Source of the DNA: DATKUA01 sp965602675
Lineage (GTDB): Bacteria > Acidobacteriota > DATKUA01
Direction of reading: 5' to 3'
Assembly (NCBI GenBank): GCA_965602675.1
Contig: CBFCZO010000134.1
Location: forward strand, 1 to 8,703
Length of the DNA stretch: 8,703 nucleotides
The position numbers were made by a program, and so were the translations under genes. The notes below the pieces were generated by a model. The model saw nothing but the letters and a program-made list of their open reading frames with translations, ran no database searches and was not told the origin of the DNA. Positions 6,901 through 8,703 of this stretch are shown here, piece by piece. How positions within the stretch are numbered: position 1 is the stretch's first letter; each line of letters opens with the position of its first letter.

Positions 6901-8703
6901 TCTTGATCCGATGAAATTCGTGGAGTCGATGTCTCGCAGCCTGCGGGGTGAATGGGACCAGAAAGGAGAGTACCTGGGTATTCGCGAAGGCCTGGTTACC
7001 CGCATGAAGGAATACTTCACCTTCTGGCGTGACCGTGATTTCGCTTTTGAAGACTTCGAGACCAGGAAAGTCAAGAAAGGTGGAGAGCTTCAGGATGTTC
7101 CCACACAGATTTGGCTCAACCACCAGGAACTGGCCTACAGGTTTCCCGATTACATCCAGTTCCTGCTCCGGCGCCAGGCACTGCTCTATGACCACGAACA
7201 AATGGACCTCGCCGTGCAAAAGGAATTGAGTGGTTCCGAAGAAGAAGCTGCCGACCTCAAACATCTGCAGGAACTGAAAGGATTCGTTTTCGAGCTGCGT
7301 TTGCAGCCGGAATTGGCGCGCGCGCTCAAACTCGAAGGCATCGACCGCATCGTCTGCCGGGATTACCAGGGCGGAATGGCCAAGCTGAAGGAGGCTTCGA
7401 AAACGGATCCATCCGAAATGGATCCACGGGAACTGAAACGTATCGAGAGCGAACTGACCGGCATGCAGATCAGGGATACCGGCATCGACGTTTTCCAAAG
7501 CGTAGGAAACACCACATTCTATGCCCTGCTGCTCGGGCGGATTACGGGCAGTGCCGGTTTTACCGAAAACTTCGCCTTCAGCACCAAAGGCTTCCTGAAC
7601 TATGTCTGGATTCAGGCCTGCCCCTTCGATGGTTTCACCAGCGTCTCCGGCCTGTTTCGCATCTGGTTGAATGCCACAAAGGCCGTCGTAGCGCAGACGA
7701 TCGCCGGCGCGGGTGTGAAAAGCCTGGATGCCGTCGGAGTGGACGGCAATTATTACAGACCATACCTGGATAAACTCGCCATCGCACTCACTGAAATCGG
7801 CGCACAGAGAACCCAGGAGGCCTCATACCCTATCCTGGAACGAGCCTACGGGCGCATCGCTAAAAGCCTGACTGAATCAATCAGCGATATAGAATCCTCA
7901 CAAGCTGCTGGAAGACTTCCCCTTATTCAGGCGCTCTTGCGGTCCCGCCTGGGAGAACGGCTTCTGGACTATGTCGATGTAGTCAAGGCGTTGAAACAAC
8001 TTCGCGACTATTCGGAGGACTTGCGCAAGGCTTATCAACTCAGATCCGCCCAAGCCGCCGTGCTCCGGGGCCGGGTAAAGTCGATAGAAGAGTATCTGTT
8101 CCAGAAGACCAATCCCCTGACTTCAACCACCATTATGCGGGCGCTCCGGCAGTATAATCAGAAATCCGGTGACAAGTTCGATCCGGAAGCGGCTGTCCAG
8201 CTCTTCAAACAATTGCCTATCAAAAAGCTGCGCCAGTACAAACAGCATCGGAACTTCTTCAGGAGAAATGAAGGCATCGAACTGCAGCTCGATCAGATCC
8301 GCTGCCAGCTTTGCGAGCAGGCACGGGAACAGGTGGCAAATCAATACAAAGAATTCGTGATGTATATCGCCCCGAGCGGCACACCGCCGGGGAATTCCGA
8401 GTACCGCTACCTTGACAGCGACAACGACTACACTTTCCTGTTGCGGCCCGATATAAAAATCACCGACCAGAAAAGGGCGGAAATCGAAGGCGCATTCGCC
8501 AGGTACTTCAACAACAACCATGAGATTAACTCCGAGCAGTTGCAAAACATGCTCGATTCATTTGCATTCTGCGACGTCATGCCCGATGCGCAGAAGATCA
8601 GGGATGCCAATCAGTATATGACCGAGTTCCAGCGGAATATCGAGAATCCGGAACGATACATCCTGCCCGGAACGGTCAAGTTCATCCCCCTGTTCCTGTT
8701 CCG
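3950..8703 (+). CDS. Giant membrane-anchored protein: TolB-like propeller plus very long helical region (3' partial)
   Basis: The frame opened by the ATG at 3950 runs 1584 codons to the window edge without a stop. Its start is fixed by GGGAGG six bases upstream and an in-frame stop at 3929. Residues 17-43 form one hydrophobic helix after lysines 4, 11 and 16, so the N-terminus should be cytoplasmic and the rest outside. A Ser/Gln-rich linker and a PPPP run (93-96) follow. Beta-propeller repeats are marked by WSPEN (186), WSPDG (344), WSPDG (442) and FSPDG (497), as in TolB/PD40 and WD40-like blades, ending by about 595. From about 601 the chain is charged and mostly helical to about 1460, with no family I recognise; it includes hydrophobic or glycine-rich stretches at 825-845 and 1188-1256. 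Near the edge, SGT at 1476-1478 and DND at 1491-1493 resemble a nucleotidyltransferase motif. The propeller probably binds a protein or glycan. The overall function is unknown. Confidence 0.9.
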   Translation, partial: MFGKLASLFTKSALVKTIAITAGTLISVAAVLATAVVVTANIINDSSDHSPKSSSSEGQRRSESDRQQPQSTEIQDEDPIAYQSGEMEIAPIPPPPKFQRSREYLLPMKVDKPAVGAAENEKTEATATFVYPSFDTQGDPWDLFTNLLAGSERVNLSGLVEDDKIIKFRSTDDKYPSPPMIDAFTWSPENNRIYLVSQFHAGYPVKYHRFYYEVAPDGSEKKLITERAAGYGRSNDQEAYKKEMEEVFAFQLQHPQLADLENNLTDHLISPDKQLRLSLITISGLSFLQIKANSNTDISYQPPGSRSGAGRKSGNVLQIPFRITERNNRNDDVVLENPGDYSAWSPDGRWMAIRGHTDQKLLVVNKDFTKAKLYFEDSEVGTIKEWYSQQPLSWEEGEKAFTILNYGSGKYFDNMRDLPLTFLSEGKDVYSNIGQITGPLKWSPDGKYLAFYTIRFVEENKWSNDIIVLRMSDGKCIRINHKNFCSARQDHRYDLTFSPDGSSVAFVLTSCGDKPENAHVITGWGIHSAKLEQLFAGEQFKICNLIREFETNDPIIEFTGVQAGYTTKFAWLGEGEKEEKGGFELVVAAQSEKSSELASIKYRHDALERDLENALKEWKAKKEDRTLEKIGSLRIDISYAENDFFENASAVIDDFSWEEMDRQMQAFRDRIIQLQRETTSAYDALGKYNYGTYLSSYKQYSNEESLFKYLQKQTLNTLTLWNAYNAFLIKHHGMKSREIEIELRRYGHDDDPGDFLRTLSRRMAAIHLDQGERALIKQQIMQEATFFAQRSYFYGLRATRDAHENIKPTTTKQSVEEFFFKNGKYFITATGGIWAGVIDLLKATYVPDSVREWIGLETLAEKTDKAIVKLRKIVADKIATLDKIRAFNDDQFLELRHYLREEGGFSADFEKEINTLLTDRNFHEETDGGLYRVAGAYDTNLADKLTTEYTAASKHGELSLADMQKSLNKQIGLTESGDFTFKIFLDPMKFVESMSRSLRGEWDQKGEYLGIREGLVTRMKEYFTFWRDRDFAFEDFETRKVKKGGELQDVPTQIWLNHQELAYRFPDYIQFLLRRQALLYDHEQMDLAVQKELSGSEEEAADLKHLQELKGFVFELRLQPELARALKLEGIDRIVCRDYQGGMAKLKEASKTDPSEMDPRELKRIESELTGMQIRDTGIDVFQSVGNTTFYALLLGRITGSAGFTENFAFSTKGFLNYVWIQACPFDGFTSVSGLFRIWLNATKAVVAQTIAGAGVKSLDAVGVDGNYYRPYLDKLAIALTEIGAQRTQEASYPILERAYGRIAKSLTESISDIESSQAAGRLPLIQALLRSRLGERLLDYVDVVKALKQLRDYSEDLRKAYQLRSAQAAVLRGRVKSIEEYLFQKTNPLTSTTIMRALRQYNQKSGDKFDPEAAVQLFKQLPIKKLRQYKQHRNFFRRNEGIELQLDQIRCQLCEQAREQVANQYKEFVMYIAPSGTPPGNSEYRYLDSDNDYTFLLRPDIKITDQKRAEIEGAFARYFNNNHEINSEQLQNMLDSFAFCDVMPDAQKIRDANQYMTEFQRNIENPERYILPGTVKFIPLFLF
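7405..7425 (+). repeat. Perfect 8-base inverted repeat inside the giant gene
   Basis: GGATCCAT (7405-7412) and ATGGATCC (7418-7425) are exact reverse complements around CCGAA. The stretch encodes the DPSEMDP segment. It would form a stable mRNA hairpin, but the repeated Asp-Pro codons may explain it without any function. Confidence 0.5.

Noticed and set aside
6335..7498. Minus-strand open frame of 387 codons
   Set aside because: It lies wholly opposite the giant plus-strand frame, has no ribosome site I would trust, and shows the Phe/Leu/Val-rich, low-complexity look of an antisense shadow.
1..8703. CRISPR array, tRNA or rRNA genes
   Set aside because: No regularly spaced direct repeats, no cloverleaf with a TTCGA-type T loop in the intergenic regions, and no rRNA-like conserved stretches were seen.

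Overview
The window looks like chromosomal DNA from an uncultured, probably Gram-negative bacterium of moderately high GC content. That guess rests on Shine-Dalgarno starts, A-x-A export signals, a TolB-like beta-propeller, and a C-terminal Ig-like domain of the DGxNGDxxAGDxxWS type common in secreted proteins of environmental phyla. I cannot name the taxon. No RNA gene, CRISPR array, insertion sequence or integrase was seen.

Layout, left to right: (1) positions 1-1254 carry the 3' part of an alpha/beta-hydrolase-domain protein with a C-terminal Ig-like domain; its start lies before the window. (2) Positions 1255-1632 are non-coding, with several small palindromes. (3) Positions 1633-2265, minus strand, carry a conspicuously AT-rich orphan gene for a membrane-anchored, possibly DUF4352/telokin-like protein. 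(4) Positions 2266-2718 are intergenic, with the orphan's promoter region and a possible fragment of a dead gene. (5) Positions 2719-3723 encode an exported metallo-beta-lactamase-fold hydrolase whose first metal motif is HFDDDH instead of HxHxDH. (6) Positions 3724-3949 hold adjacent hairpins and a candidate promoter overlapped by an inverted repeat. (7) From 3950 to the window end, one plus-strand frame stays open for 1584 codons without a stop. It encodes a very large N-terminally anchored protein: a WSPDG-type beta-propeller, then about 860 mostly helical residues I cannot place in a family, then a possible nucleotidyltransferase-like motif near the edge.

The genes do not look like one operon: the minus-strand gene interrupts the order, and both the metallo-hydrolase and the giant gene have upstream gaps of more than 200 bases. 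What they share is a likely location outside the cytoplasm. The best candidate for something undescribed is the giant protein; the second is the AT-rich orphan inserted among GC-rich neighbours.
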